DNA of 19,394 nucleotides from JBLIRR01 sp049472395 (lineage in GTDB: Bacteria; SZUA-182; DTGQ01; JBLIRR01). Below, piece after piece: positions 8,099-14,985 of this stretch. Position 1 is the stretch's first letter, and every line of letters starts with the position of its first letter. The stretch spans positions 1 to 19,394 of the forward strand of contig JBLIRR010000069.1 in NCBI GenBank assembly GCA_049472395.1. The letters run 5' to 3'. The notes beneath the pieces were generated by a model. That model was not told the DNA's origin. It saw only the letters and a program-made list of their open reading frames with translations, and did not search any database. Position numbers and translations under genes: made by a program.

Positions 8099-8312
8099 TG
8101 ATCCTGATATGTTAGAAGAATATGATTTCAGTAATGCTATAAAAGGAAAATATGTAAAAAGATATGAAGAAGGCACTAATGTAATAGTAATTGATCAGGA
8201 TGTAGCAAAATTTTTTCCAGATCATGATTCAGTTAATCAAGCTCTTAGGTCAATAATTCAAATAATAAAAAATCAGAAAAATAAAGTAGCTGAACCAAGC
8301 AATACACGCTGA
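8082..8312 (+). CDS. brnA: BrnA-like antitoxin
   Basis: A 76-residue protein starting at the ATG at 8082, inside the end of brnT; a longer frame from 8046 exists but has no reason to be used. Residues 14-24 (YDFSNAIKGKY) match the YDFS-x-GKR/GKY segment found in antitoxins of BrnT toxins. The C-terminal part (VIVIDQDVAKFFPDHDSVNQALRSI) looks like the ribbon-helix-helix DNA-binding region that also represses the operon. It neutralises BrnT by forming a complex. The last codons run into the following attC-like site. Confidence 0.8.
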   Translation: MKKIINDPDMLEEYDFSNAIKGKYVKRYEEGTNVIVIDQDVAKFFPDHDSVNQALRSIIQIIKNQKNKVAEPSNTR

Positions 8313-8421
8313 CAACACTCAACGCCCTTTTATTAGAAGGCTATTTTCATTATTACACAAGATTTTTAGATAAAGCTTATATCCGTTGTGTCGTGTTGGC
8401 AGGTGATTGCTAATGTTAAGC
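8308..8421 (+). other. attC-like recombination site
   Basis: Arms CAACACTCAACG (8313-8324) and CGTTGTGTCGTGTTG (8384-8398) pair imperfectly with unpaired bases. The right box GTTAAGC (8415-8421) fits GTTRRRY exactly, and GCTGACAAC on the left is a relaxed partner. The site follows brnA. Confidence 0.6.
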
Positions 8422-8454
8422 GTCTAGAAACAATTTTAACAAGGAAGCTCTTTT

Positions 8455-9435
8455 TTGAAATTAAATAAAATTTTTATATTAATTTATTTTATAATAATTT
8501 TCTACTTTGTGCCCAGCAAAATTTTTGCCCAAATAACCCCAGAGAAAGATAATCCAATTTTTATTCAGGATCTTCCAAAATATGATTTAAAAATAGCTAA
8601 AAAAATAACAAAACCCAAAGACTACATTAATTTTATAAACAATCTAGATAAGGACAACATATATTCTATATCAGTTGCTGTAAAAATCTTAGATGAACAA
8701 GAATTCTCAACTAACGGTTTTGATGAGATATATTTTCAGTTTGTTGATTTCTATTACACGATATTGAGTAAAACCTATGAAAATATAATCGCCAAAGTAG
8801 AAGGACAACTGTGGGAATACCCTGATAGTTTAATTGACATTGATGTAAAAGAAGTAAAAGAAAAGCGGGTTAAAAATTTTATTAAATTGCTTGACGAAAA
8901 CTATTGCACACTTTGCAGCACAGAAGGTGGATATTTCATATGTGAAAAAAATGATGCTTTAAGAAATATCTTTGCAAACAAAGTATCACCGTCAATAAGT
9001 GAGTTTTTAAAAATAAGAGAAAAGGAAATGCATAAGCAGTTCTTTGAAGATGCTACATTAGTCATTTCTTTTAAAGAACTAGGAGAAAGAATAGTAACTT
9101 GGGAAGACTTTTTAAATAAATATAAAGAAGATAAAATAAAGGATGAAGCAGATAGATATCACAAAATATATCTAAGTACCTTCTTGATTGGTTTTAATAA
9201 TGAGCCAACAATAGAATATGACTATTCAGAATCGAAGCCGATAGGTTTAGAGTCAGAAGTAGAAAAGGCATATGCCTATATTATTCAAACATATCCCAAA
9301 ACGAAAGTAGCTGCTCTTTTAAAAGAGTATATGGCCTTATTGAAAGAGAAGAACTATGACATTAGTAAATTAAAAGATTTTTTTAAAAGTAAGGATATAA
9401 TAGAAACCAGAGCTATTCAATGGTTCCATAAGTAA
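8455..9435 (+). CDS. secreted protein of unknown function
   Basis: A 326-residue protein starting at TTG, with AAGGAAG about 8 bases upstream and no better ATG nearby. Residues 1-25 form a clear signal peptide (MKLNK, a hydrophobic core IFILIYFIIIFYFV, then KIFA before Q). The mature part is mostly alpha-helical and rich in Lys, Glu, Ile and Asn. Three cysteines cluster around residues 146-149 and 157 (CTLC, then C). The coding sequence is among the most AT-rich in the window. It lies between two attC sites, so it is a one-gene cassette. I recognise no family. Confidence 0.75.
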   Translation: MKLNKIFILIYFIIIFYFVPSKIFAQITPEKDNPIFIQDLPKYDLKIAKKITKPKDYINFINNLDKDNIYSISVAVKILDEQEFSTNGFDEIYFQFVDFYYTILSKTYENIIAKVEGQLWEYPDSLIDIDVKEVKEKRVKNFIKLLDENYCTLCSTEGGYFICEKNDALRNIFANKVSPSISEFLKIREKEMHKQFFEDATLVISFKELGERIVTWEDFLNKYKEDKIKDEADRYHKIYLSTFLIGFNNEPTIEYDYSESKPIGLESEVEKAYAYIIQTYPKTKVAALLKEYMALLKEKNYDISKLKDFFKSKDIIETRAIQWFHK

Positions 9436-9437
9436 AC

Positions 9438-9538
9438 GCTTAACAAGTTAATGCACCAGACTGGTGACCCGTTGCGACCTCCTTTGTAAATCGGGAATAA
9501 GCTGTGGAGTCACCAGGCGGCTCAGCGTGACATTAGGC
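9438..9538 (+). other. attC recombination site
   Basis: GCTTAAC (R'', 9438-9444) and ATTAGGC (R'-like, 9532-9538) enclose perfect 8-base arms CTGGTGAC (9461-9468) and GTCACCAG (9509-9516), with CTCC/GGAG further in. It starts 3 bases after the previous stop, and the next ATG is 7 bases beyond it. Confidence 0.75.
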
Positions 9539-9545
9539 TAAAACA

Positions 9546-10016
9546 ATGGAACCGAATAAGATTCAAAAACTGATTAAACGTCATAAGATTCAAAAGCTGA
9601 TTAAACGTCTCTACAAAATATTTTCGGTTTATAATGCTGATGGAGTTATGGGATGCACATACTGCTATTCGCCTACAGAAATTGATTATTATAGCGAAAC
9701 TCCACTTCATGCTATAACTGTCGACAAGGCAACTTCTTTATTATATGAAACGGGAGACCACTGGAACAGTGAAGAAGCATACAAACATTTTCTGCCGAGA
9801 ATGCTGGAAATTATGGGGCCTCAATTCAAAGTTGAGGATATGTATACTGGTCATTTATTTGAAACGCTTCTTTATCATAATTTTAAATCATGGCCAGAAA
9901 AGGAAAGAAAAGTTGTTATTGAATATCTTATAGAGATAAAGCCTTTCATCAATTTCTATGATGATGAAGATCAGGAAGATTGGGACAAAGGGATGGTAAA
10001 TATAGGAGATGCCTAA
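9546..10016 (+). CDS. cassette-encoded protein of unknown function
   Basis: A 156-residue protein beginning 7 bases after an attC site with no Shine-Dalgarno sequence. The N-terminus is a basic nine-residue tandem repeat (KIQKLIKRH, KIQKLIKRL). The rest contains GCTYCYSPTEIDYYSETPL (about residues 36-54) and an acidic C-terminus. The CxxC-like GCTYCYSP motif could bind a metal, but there is no second cysteine pair. It looks cytoplasmic. I cannot name the family. The stop codon lies within the R'' box of the next attC (GCCTAAC), so gene and site are tightly packed. Confidence 0.7.
   Translation: MEPNKIQKLIKRHKIQKLIKRLYKIFSVYNADGVMGCTYCYSPTEIDYYSETPLHAITVDKATSLLYETGDHWNSEEAYKHFLPRMLEIMGPQFKVEDMYTGHLFETLLYHNFKSWPEKERKVVIEYLIEIKPFINFYDDEDQEDWDKGMVNIGDA
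9558..9611 (+). repeat. 27-bp tandem in-frame duplication
   Basis: Two adjacent 27-base units (9558-9584 and 9585-9611) with few differences, duplicating the basic peptide KIQKLIKR at the start of the surrounding gene. Confidence 0.8.
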
Positions 10017-10107
10017 CGAGTCACTGAACCCGCCCTCACTAAGCTGGCCGTGAATAGTGAAGAGCCACCTAAACCGCCGTGAGGCGGGTTACTTCCAACG
10101 ATAAGCC
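10011..10107 (+). other. attC recombination site
   Basis: It begins with the canonical R'' GCCTAAC (10011-10017). Arms AACCCGCCCTCAC (10027-10039) and GTGAGGCGGGTT (10079-10090) pair completely except for one unpaired C. The right box GATAAGC is degenerate. Confidence 0.75.
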
Positions 10108-10116
10108 TAAATAAAT

Positions 10117-10569
10117 ATGAAATGGGATAAAGTTAAGCATCATTTCGAATATGACGACGGCGCATTAATCGATATCTACTTTAATGGTATGAATGAAGAT
10201 GCCTGGATAAGGCTATTTAGTTGGTTGAAAAATAATAAAAATTTAAGTTCGGTGAATTGTTATGATCCATTAAAGGATAAAAACTATGAAAATTTCCCAG
10301 AAAACATAAATATGCTAATCAGTGAAGAAGGCTTTTATTGTTTTACCTCATTGTCAATTGAGGGTATTACCTTGTTTTTACGATTCTATACAAAGGATGA
10401 ACTAGAGTGCGACATTTCACCGGAAGAAGTTAAGGATGAAAACCAATTGAATAAGCTTTTTAGTGTATTGAGCAAAATAAAAAGTATTACGGGCGTACAA
10501 AGTTATTTTATGTGTCCTGAAAATTATAAAAAAGGTACATTTAATATAGATGGCGTATTTGTAAAATGA
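10117..10569 (+). CDS. cassette-encoded protein of unknown function
   Basis: A 150-residue protein starting 9 bases after an attC site, again without a Shine-Dalgarno sequence. The sequence is acidic, with several Trp/Phe/Tyr residues, alternating beta-like segments (GALIDIYFNG, GITLFLRFYTKDE) and no signal peptide or membrane segment. It reads as a small soluble cytoplasmic alpha/beta protein. No motif allows a functional call. It is a one-gene cassette between attC sites at about 10.01 and 10.59 kb. Confidence 0.68.
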   Translation: MKWDKVKHHFEYDDGALIDIYFNGMNEDAWIRLFSWLKNNKNLSSVNCYDPLKDKNYENFPENINMLISEEGFYCFTSLSIEGITLFLRFYTKDELECDISPEEVKDENQLNKLFSVLSKIKSITGVQSYFMCPENYKKGTFNIDGVFVK

Positions 10570-10588
10570 ATATGGCTTATAACCAAGC

Positions 10589-10705
10589 AGTTAACGAGAC
10601 CAGCTTGGTCTGGGCCTAAAGGTAAGTATTTTTTGCTTCCTGTAGGAAGATTATTATTGTAGGCAAGGCAGTTTTGGCTGCTGGCTCGTTACTTCATCGT
10701 TAACT
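10589..10705 (+). other. attC recombination site
   Basis: The outer boxes AGTTAAC (10589-10595) and GTTAACT (10699-10705) are exact complements. Inside them CGAGACCAGC pairs with GCTGGCTCG with one unpaired A. The central loop contains a further stem (CTTCCTGTAGGAAG). Confidence 0.75.
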
Positions 10706-10713
10706 GTAAAATT

Positions 10714-11079
10714 ATGAGATTTCTTTGTAGAAAATGTAAGTTACCAATTACCAAGGATCTTACAGAACTAAAAGATTATAGTGTATTATGTGAGGAAGAT
10801 GGGAAGGATTTTCTTCCAGAAGGGGTTTTCTTCAAAAGTGATGGAGAATACTATACAGGGTCAGAAAACAAAATCATAGTAAATATAAAAGATTTAATAA
10901 ATTCTGAAAGACATCCTGACTCCAGCAGGCTGAATGGTTGTTGTGGTTTAGATGGCTTAGATGGAATCAATACAATATGTAAAAATGGGCACGAAATTGG
11001 TACTGAACGTTCAGATTGTTGGATGTCACATTCAGTAATTTTAGAACTAGAAAACATTGAAATACAAGAAAACAGCTAA
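10714..11079 (+). CDS. Cys-rich, probable zinc-binding cassette protein
   Basis: A 121-residue protein starting 8 bases after an attC site. It opens with a CxxC knuckle (CRKCKLPITKDL, Cys5 and Cys8) and has a dense cysteine region near residues 75-103: NGCCGLDGLDG, TICKNGHEIGTERSDCW. The two regions could form one or two zinc sites. I have a faint memory of this GCCG-LDG-x-N...GxExGTERSDCW block in bacterial hypothetical proteins, but no known function. It has no signal peptide, so it is likely cytoplasmic. The stop codon falls in the R'' box AGCTAAC of the next site. Confidence 0.7.
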   Translation: MRFLCRKCKLPITKDLTELKDYSVLCEEDGKDFLPEGVFFKSDGEYYTGSENKIIVNIKDLINSERHPDSSRLNGCCGLDGLDGINTICKNGHEIGTERSDCWMSHSVILELENIEIQENS

Positions 11080-11190
11080 CAAGACAGTGGAGTGGATCTG
11101 GCACGTTTTGTGATGCTTGCCCAGTAAGACCACTGTGGATTACTGCAACACTGAAATGGATTGTTGGTGATATACCATGCGTTATTAGCT
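11074..11190 (+). other. attC-like recombination site
   Basis: R'' AGCTAAC (11074-11080) is followed by ACAGTGG (11084-11090) and its exact complement CCACTGT (11130-11136). GTTATTAGCT (11181-11190) could be an interrupted right box. The right half is atypical. Confidence 0.5.
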
Positions 11191-11302
11191 AATAGCTCGT
11201 TCACTATACCCCAATTTTATTAACTGATATGATTAATCCAGCGGGTATTAATCAGCTATGGTGATATACAAAACATTATTGGCTATAAGTTTGCTCACTA
11301 TA
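11167..11302 (+). repeat. spaced direct repeats in an ORF-less interval
   Basis: Two copies of an about 42-base unit, each starting GTGATATA and ending CTC/GTTCACTATAC (11167-11209 and 11261-11302), are spaced about 94 bases apart. Between them is a perfect hairpin GATTAAT-N9-ATTAATC (11231-11253). No gene covers this interval up to 11348. It may be a gene-less cassette or a decayed one. Confidence 0.55.
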
Positions 11303-11348
11303 CTCTCCTTCAGTATTTGTTAAATAATCTATCCAGACACACTTCACC

Positions 11349-11481
11349 AGCTAACGAACCGTTCCAGTGGACCGAAGCCGCAGGCCTATTTTGCTATCAT
11401 GCTTTTTCGTGCTACAATACATAAATTGTTAAAGGTAATACTTTGTATTTAGGCGGCTTCGGCCACTGAACTTTACATTAT
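11349..11481 (+). other. attC recombination site (conserved-loop subtype)
   Basis: R'' AGCTAAC starts the site. CAGTGGACCGAAGCCGC (11365-11381) pairs with GCGGCTTCGGCCACTG (11453-11468) with a single unpaired A. The central loop carries ATTTTGCTATCA and CTTTGTATT, shared with the site at 12327. The right end (TACATTATA) abuts the next start codon. Confidence 0.75.
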
Positions 11482-11718
11482 ATGAAAAAAATAAAGAAAG
11501 AAAAACTAAAAAAAATTATACAATTTGATAATTTTGTTCAGAGATGGTGGCACCTTCCATTTATAGGAATCATTATTATATTACTTATCTTGTATCAAAC
11601 ATTAGAACAAAAAGAATTAATAAAAATCATTTTAATTGTTTGGTTCTGCATAGGTGTTCTTATTGGCGTCTTTAGTCCTAGACTAAAAGAATGGATGACA
11701 AATAAAAAACCGAGATGA
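11482..11718 (+). CDS. small two-helix membrane protein
   Basis: A 78-residue protein with a lysine-rich N-terminus (MKKIKKEKLKK) followed by two hydrophobic segments, at about residues 24-42 (WHLPFIGIIIILLILYQTL) and 49-66 (LIKIILIVWFCIGVLIGV), and a basic C-terminus. It is probably an inner-membrane hairpin protein. There is no Shine-Dalgarno sequence, and the ATG touches the 3' end of the attC site. Too small for a family call. Confidence 0.65.
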   Translation: MKKIKKEKLKKIIQFDNFVQRWWHLPFIGIIIILLILYQTLEQKELIKIILIVWFCIGVLIGVFSPRLKEWMTNKKPR

Positions 11719-11729
11719 AAATAAAATAC

Positions 11730-11803
11730 ATATAACAAATGGCATGAAGTCGGATGTGGATTCCACTACGCTCCCTCCACGCCGGTGATGCCAAGCGTTG
11801 GGT
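11730..11803 (+). other. attC recombination site (canonical)
   Basis: A short 74-base site with good outer boxes: ATATAAC (11730-11736) and GTTGGGT (11797-11803, exact GTTRRRY). GGCAT/ATGCC, CGG/CCG and GTGGA/TCCAC form the stem, with unpaired bases between them. It directly precedes the GrpB-family gene. Confidence 0.85.
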
Positions 11804-11820
11804 GCGAACAGAAGGAAGAT

Positions 11821-12366
11821 ATGACAAAGATCCAAGTCGTTGACTATGATCCATCGTGGCCGCGCCTGTTTGAAACCGAAAACATTCTCCTGCGTCAGAC
11901 GCTTGGCGGCATAGTTATCGAGATCCACCATATTGGAAGTACGGCTGTGCCAGGTTTAGCCGCAAAGCCAATCATCGATATTCTTGTCGAAGTCACAGAC
12001 TTGGCCACGCTCGATGCGCGCAATGGCGATATGGAAGCCATTGGCTACAATCCCAAAGGGGAATTCGGGATTCCCGGCAGAAGATACTTCCAGAAGGGTG
12101 ATGATAAGCGCACGCATCAAATACACGCGTTTGTATCTGGCGATTTCAACGTGACCAGACATATTGCGTTCAGAGACTATTTACGATCGAATCCGGCTGT
12201 TGCAGTAGAGTATGGCGAGTTGAAGAAGAGTGTTGCGAAGACATGCAATAATGACATTGAGAAGTACTGCGATGGTAAAGACGCCTATGTGAAGCAACAT
12301 GAGGCCATCGCAGTGAAGCAAAAGGCATCCAACCATGCAATGCACTCGCCCGGAACCGCTGGCTGA
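11821..12366 (+). CDS. GrpB family protein (UPF0157)
   Basis: A 181-residue protein, the usual size for this family, with the start chosen at ATG 11821 (MTKIQVVDYDPSWP) because GrpB proteins begin this way. The hallmark HIGSTAVPGLAAKPIIDI lies at residues 37-54. GS and the following Asp53 resemble the G-S...D-x-D/E site of the nucleotidyltransferase superfamily. RTHQIHAF and HIAFRDYLRSNP follow as in homologues. The biochemical role of GrpB proteins is not settled. The gene is bounded by attC sites and GrpB genes are familiar integron cargo. The last dozen codons and the stop lie within the next attC site, so the protein tail is partly encoded by recombination-site DNA. Confidence 0.9.
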   Translation: MTKIQVVDYDPSWPRLFETENILLRQTLGGIVIEIHHIGSTAVPGLAAKPIIDILVEVTDLATLDARNGDMEAIGYNPKGEFGIPGRRYFQKGDDKRTHQIHAFVSGDFNVTRHIAFRDYLRSNPAVAVEYGELKKSVAKTCNNDIEKYCDGKDAYVKQHEAIAVKQKASNHAMHSPGTAG

Positions 12367-12463
12367 TTTTGCTATCAGGAATAAATCATATTATAATAAG
12401 CTATTTGACAATGAACACCCTTTGTATTGCAGCGGTTCCGGCGAGTGATCGCAAACATTATAC
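12327..12463 (+). other. attC recombination site (conserved-loop subtype)
   Basis: ATCCAAC (R''-like) opens the site. CACTCGCCCGGAACCGCTGG (12343-12362) pairs with CAGCGGTTCCGGCGAGTG (12430-12447), leaving one unpaired C. The loop repeats ATTTTGCTATCA and CTTTGTATT of the site at 11349. The right box is AACATTATAC-like. Confidence 0.75.
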
Positions 12464-12470
12464 TGCTCAA

Positions 12471-12596
12471 ATGTACCATAAAAAAGTAAACTTTTATAAA
12501 ATCAATACGTTAAAAAAAGCCGGCTTATTCATAGAAAATGGCAAGAGCAAAAAAATTCGCTTTTTTGGGGAAAAAGTGGCGGAAATTGCAGATTGA
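12471..12596 (+). CDS. possible 41-residue basic cassette peptide
   Basis: A short open frame starting 7 bases after the attC site, the position where other cassette genes of this array begin. It is strongly basic (MYHKKVNFYKINTLKKAG and NGKSKKIRFFGEKV). A longer in-frame start at 12369 would lie inside the attC site and is unlikely. There is no Shine-Dalgarno sequence and no family. It may be a real small gene or the start of a truncated one. Confidence 0.35.
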   Translation: MYHKKVNFYKINTLKKAGLFIENGKSKKIRFFGEKVAEIAD

Positions 12597-12625
12597 TTAA
12601 CGATAGATAAGAAAGGGCTAACATA

Positions 12626-13552
12626 GTGAAAATATCTATAAGTAGAATGATGCAAGTTTCAGAGAGAACAGGTAAAATTTTTTACTTATCAATATGTATA
12701 ATAATAGTTATTATATTTATAGATTGTTCTGCACATGCCGGCAAGCTAGATAATTTCGAAAAAGATTTTGAAAGGGAGAATAGAGGGAAAGAAGATACGC
12801 AAAAATGTCGAAAATCGGGCGATTCCTGTGCTGGATGCCTCGGGGATGTCATTGGAGATATTTTATTTTCCATACTTTGTGGTAATGGGCCGACGAATTC
12901 CCACATAGAATGGTCCGATCCAGCATATGATGCATATATGAAAGAGGAATCTAAAAAACGAAAAGAGAAGGGGGTGAGAGAAAAAAATCAGCGGATTGAG
13001 GATTCATTAGCGGTTCGGAAAGCTCCAATTAAGGAACGAGAGCCTCGTGAACTTGGATATCCCTTAAGTCCATTTTTTAGGATTGATATAGGATATCAAA
13101 ATGTGGAATCAGATATCTATGCTACTGATTCGAGGATAGAAGGCGGCTATGGTCTTATTGGAGCTCAATTCAGGAAAACAGTTTATATGGAAGATACTCC
13201 TTCGGATGAACTGAGCATAACTCACATCCATGCCCTTAGCCGCATATTATTTGGCGGTGGAAAGGAAGAGGTGTTGGAAATAGATATGGGGATCGGTGCA
13301 TCAATTATTAATGGTGATAATACAAATAGCGGGATTTCATTTTCTTCCGCCCTCCTTTTTTATCCATTAAAAATCGTGGGATTTGAGTTTAGGCCATGCT
13401 GGTCGTCAATCAACGATAATTCTCTTAGCGATTATGATATGGGCTTATTATTCAATTGGCTTTATGTTTCCCTTCGAATAGGCTATCGTTGGGTTGAAAG
13501 CGAAAATGAGTCTCTTAATGGTTCTTACGTCGGTTTTTCCTTTCGGCTCTAA
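12626..13552 (+). CDS. exported, probable outer-membrane beta-barrel protein
   Basis: A 308-residue protein, with a GTG start preceded by GAAAGGG (ATG codons at 12647 and 12650 are alternatives). Residues about 17-38 are a long hydrophobic signal segment ending SAHA, so cleavage near residue 38 is likely. A polar region with a cysteine cluster follows (CRKSGDSCAGC, then ILCG, about residues 61-86), then a charged linker (about 105-140). The C-terminal half (about 148-308) shows alternating beta-strand-like segments and ends GSYVGFSFRL. The aromatic residues near the end resemble outer-membrane barrel signals. Function is unknown. No convincing attC site follows it, so it may mark the end of the well-preserved array. 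Confidence 0.65.
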   Translation: MKISISRMMQVSERTGKIFYLSICIIIVIIFIDCSAHAGKLDNFEKDFERENRGKEDTQKCRKSGDSCAGCLGDVIGDILFSILCGNGPTNSHIEWSDPAYDAYMKEESKKRKEKGVREKNQRIEDSLAVRKAPIKEREPRELGYPLSPFFRIDIGYQNVESDIYATDSRIEGGYGLIGAQFRKTVYMEDTPSDELSITHIHALSRILFGGGKEEVLEIDMGIGASIINGDNTNSGISFSSALLFYPLKIVGFEFRPCWSSINDNSLSDYDMGLLFNWLYVSLRIGYRWVESENESLNGSYVGFSFRL

Positions 13553-13683
13553 GGGGAAGAATCGGTATCATTACACAAGGCAAGGACAAAAAAGGTAATG
13601 GTCTTAGAGCATTTATCGTTAAATAAGTAGGGCCTTTTGAAAGATACTGATCAAAAAAACCAAAAGATTTTCCAACTGGCAAA

Positions 13684-14124
13684 ATGAAGGAATCATATCT
13701 CGGCAAATCTGAGCAGAAAGAATTAGCCAAGCACCAAGGAATGAATAGATTCTATTTAATCACTTTTATAGCTATAATAATATCTGTTATCTTATCCGAA
13801 TTAACACATAATTATGACCTTGAAATATTAACTTTAATTGATGTGATATTATTCTCTATGACCACAATTTTGATTTCAGCTTCTTTGATGTTAGCAATAA
13901 AGAGTATTATAAAATGGAAGATATATACTATGCCTCTTGCATTATTATTCGGGCTCTTATCCTGTTTTATTTATTTTAAACTGTTTAAATTCACTTTTGC
14001 TGACATTGGAGGTGGCGAAGGGGGCATGATATTTGGAGGCATTTTTGGTGTTTTAGGAAGTATAGCTGTAGGTCTCATGTCAATACTTGTTAATTTTTTA
14101 ACCTTATTTTTTTTTAATACTTAA
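13684..14124 (+). CDS. membrane protein of unknown function, about four helices
   Basis: A 146-residue protein with a charged N-terminus (about 20 residues) and hydrophobic segments at about residues 22-39, 46-71, 77-101 and 108-144. The last contains a glycine-rich GGGEGGMIFGGIFGVLGSIAVG stretch that may be two short helices. A second possible start at 13741 (ATGAATAGA, preceded by AAGGA) would remove only the charged leader and has the better ribosome-binding context. No family is recognised and no functional residue stands out. Confidence 0.6.
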   Translation: MKESYLGKSEQKELAKHQGMNRFYLITFIAIIISVILSELTHNYDLEILTLIDVILFSMTTILISASLMLAIKSIIKWKIYTMPLALLFGLLSCFIYFKLFKFTFADIGGGEGGMIFGGIFGVLGSIAVGLMSILVNFLTLFFFNT

Positions 14125-14339
14125 TCAACTATTTAAGTTCTGACTTCATTTCTAAAATCGGTTATCAGCACATATGTTATTACTTTATACTCTCAATAAT
14201 TCGGAGTCTCTAAAATACGTGTCTGTACCAAACATCTATTGAGGGTCTAATTGTAGCACAAGAGATTTCTAGTGCTATGCCCTAGAAAATATATTGTACC
14301 CTCATTCCGGCTGTATCAAAGCAAGGGGCTTAGATTAGT

Positions 14340-14977
14340 ATGAATAATCCAATTCGTGACTTTTCCATTTTGGTGGGTTGTATTCTGCTTGCAGTTTGTA
14401 TATTTGGTCTTCCAGTCGGGTATTTAGAAAACTATCGTCACTTTGGGCATCCTATCGGACCTCAAGACGTAAGAAAAGCTCACTCTTTTGAAGGAGAATC
14501 TATTGACTACATCGCTCGAAATGGTACAAAGAACTTAGATGCCTGCAGCTCAAGAAGATGCCTCGTATTGGGGTATCTTGGGCTTTGGTCTTGTGTGGAT
14601 TGTGGTACTTCTTATTAGTTGGAGTAATTAAATCCACTGACATCAAAGTTCTTGCACTCGCATCAATCTTTTTTCTTCTCTCTCAGGCCTACGCTGGGCC
14701 GTATGATCCATGGCGCGGCAGATACTTTACGATTTGTGCGGTGTTTGCTGTCCCAATTATTGGCGTATCCTTGCACGCAAAAAACCGATTTGTTTGCGCA
14801 TATTTGCTACTTATTGTCTTGATAGGTTGTATTTCTGCTGTATCGGCAGTTGTGTGCATGGTTAATAGTACACTCATCTCTCTAAATTACCAGGACAAAC
14901 ACATAACATCCATATTTACTATGGATAGGATGGAACAGTTTACGAGAAACAGAAGGCGTTATTGTGAGCCTAAGAGG
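14340..14977 (+). pseudogene. decayed GT39-type membrane glycosyltransferase fragment
   Basis: Three frames hold consecutive pieces of one protein. Frame one (14340 to about 14537) gives a membrane helix, then YRHFGHPIGPQDVRKAHSFE and NGTKNL. Frame two (about 14540-14630) gives EDASYWGILGFGLVWIVVLL. Frame three (from about 14600) gives LSQAYAGPYDPWRGRYF, several membrane helices and DRMEQFTRNRRRY. These pieces match the order seen in the dolichyl-phosphate-mannose-type (GT39) glycosyltransferase superfamily, integral membrane enzymes that use lipid-linked sugars. The N-terminal catalytic half is absent, a large internal block is missing at about 14538, a frameshift lies near 14600-14630, and the C-terminus breaks off where the next gene's leader begins. 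This is a remnant, not an enzyme. Confidence 0.65.
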
Positions 14978-14985
14978 AGTTTCGT

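Noticed and set aside
8308..8421. Inverted repeats after brnA (and similar ones after other genes) as rho-independent terminators
   Set aside because: The stems are interrupted, long-looped and not followed by a T-run; outer RYYYAAC/GTTRRRY boxes fit attC better.
2589..12463. Repeated palindromes as a CRISPR array or REP elements
   Set aside because: Spacing is irregular (gene-length), repeats are not identical, and each is a long two-arm structure between genes; no cas genes are present.
12369..12470. Extended start of the small frame ending at 12596
   Set aside because: This part is the attC stem-loop itself; apparent residues come from recombination-site DNA, and other cassette genes start after the site.
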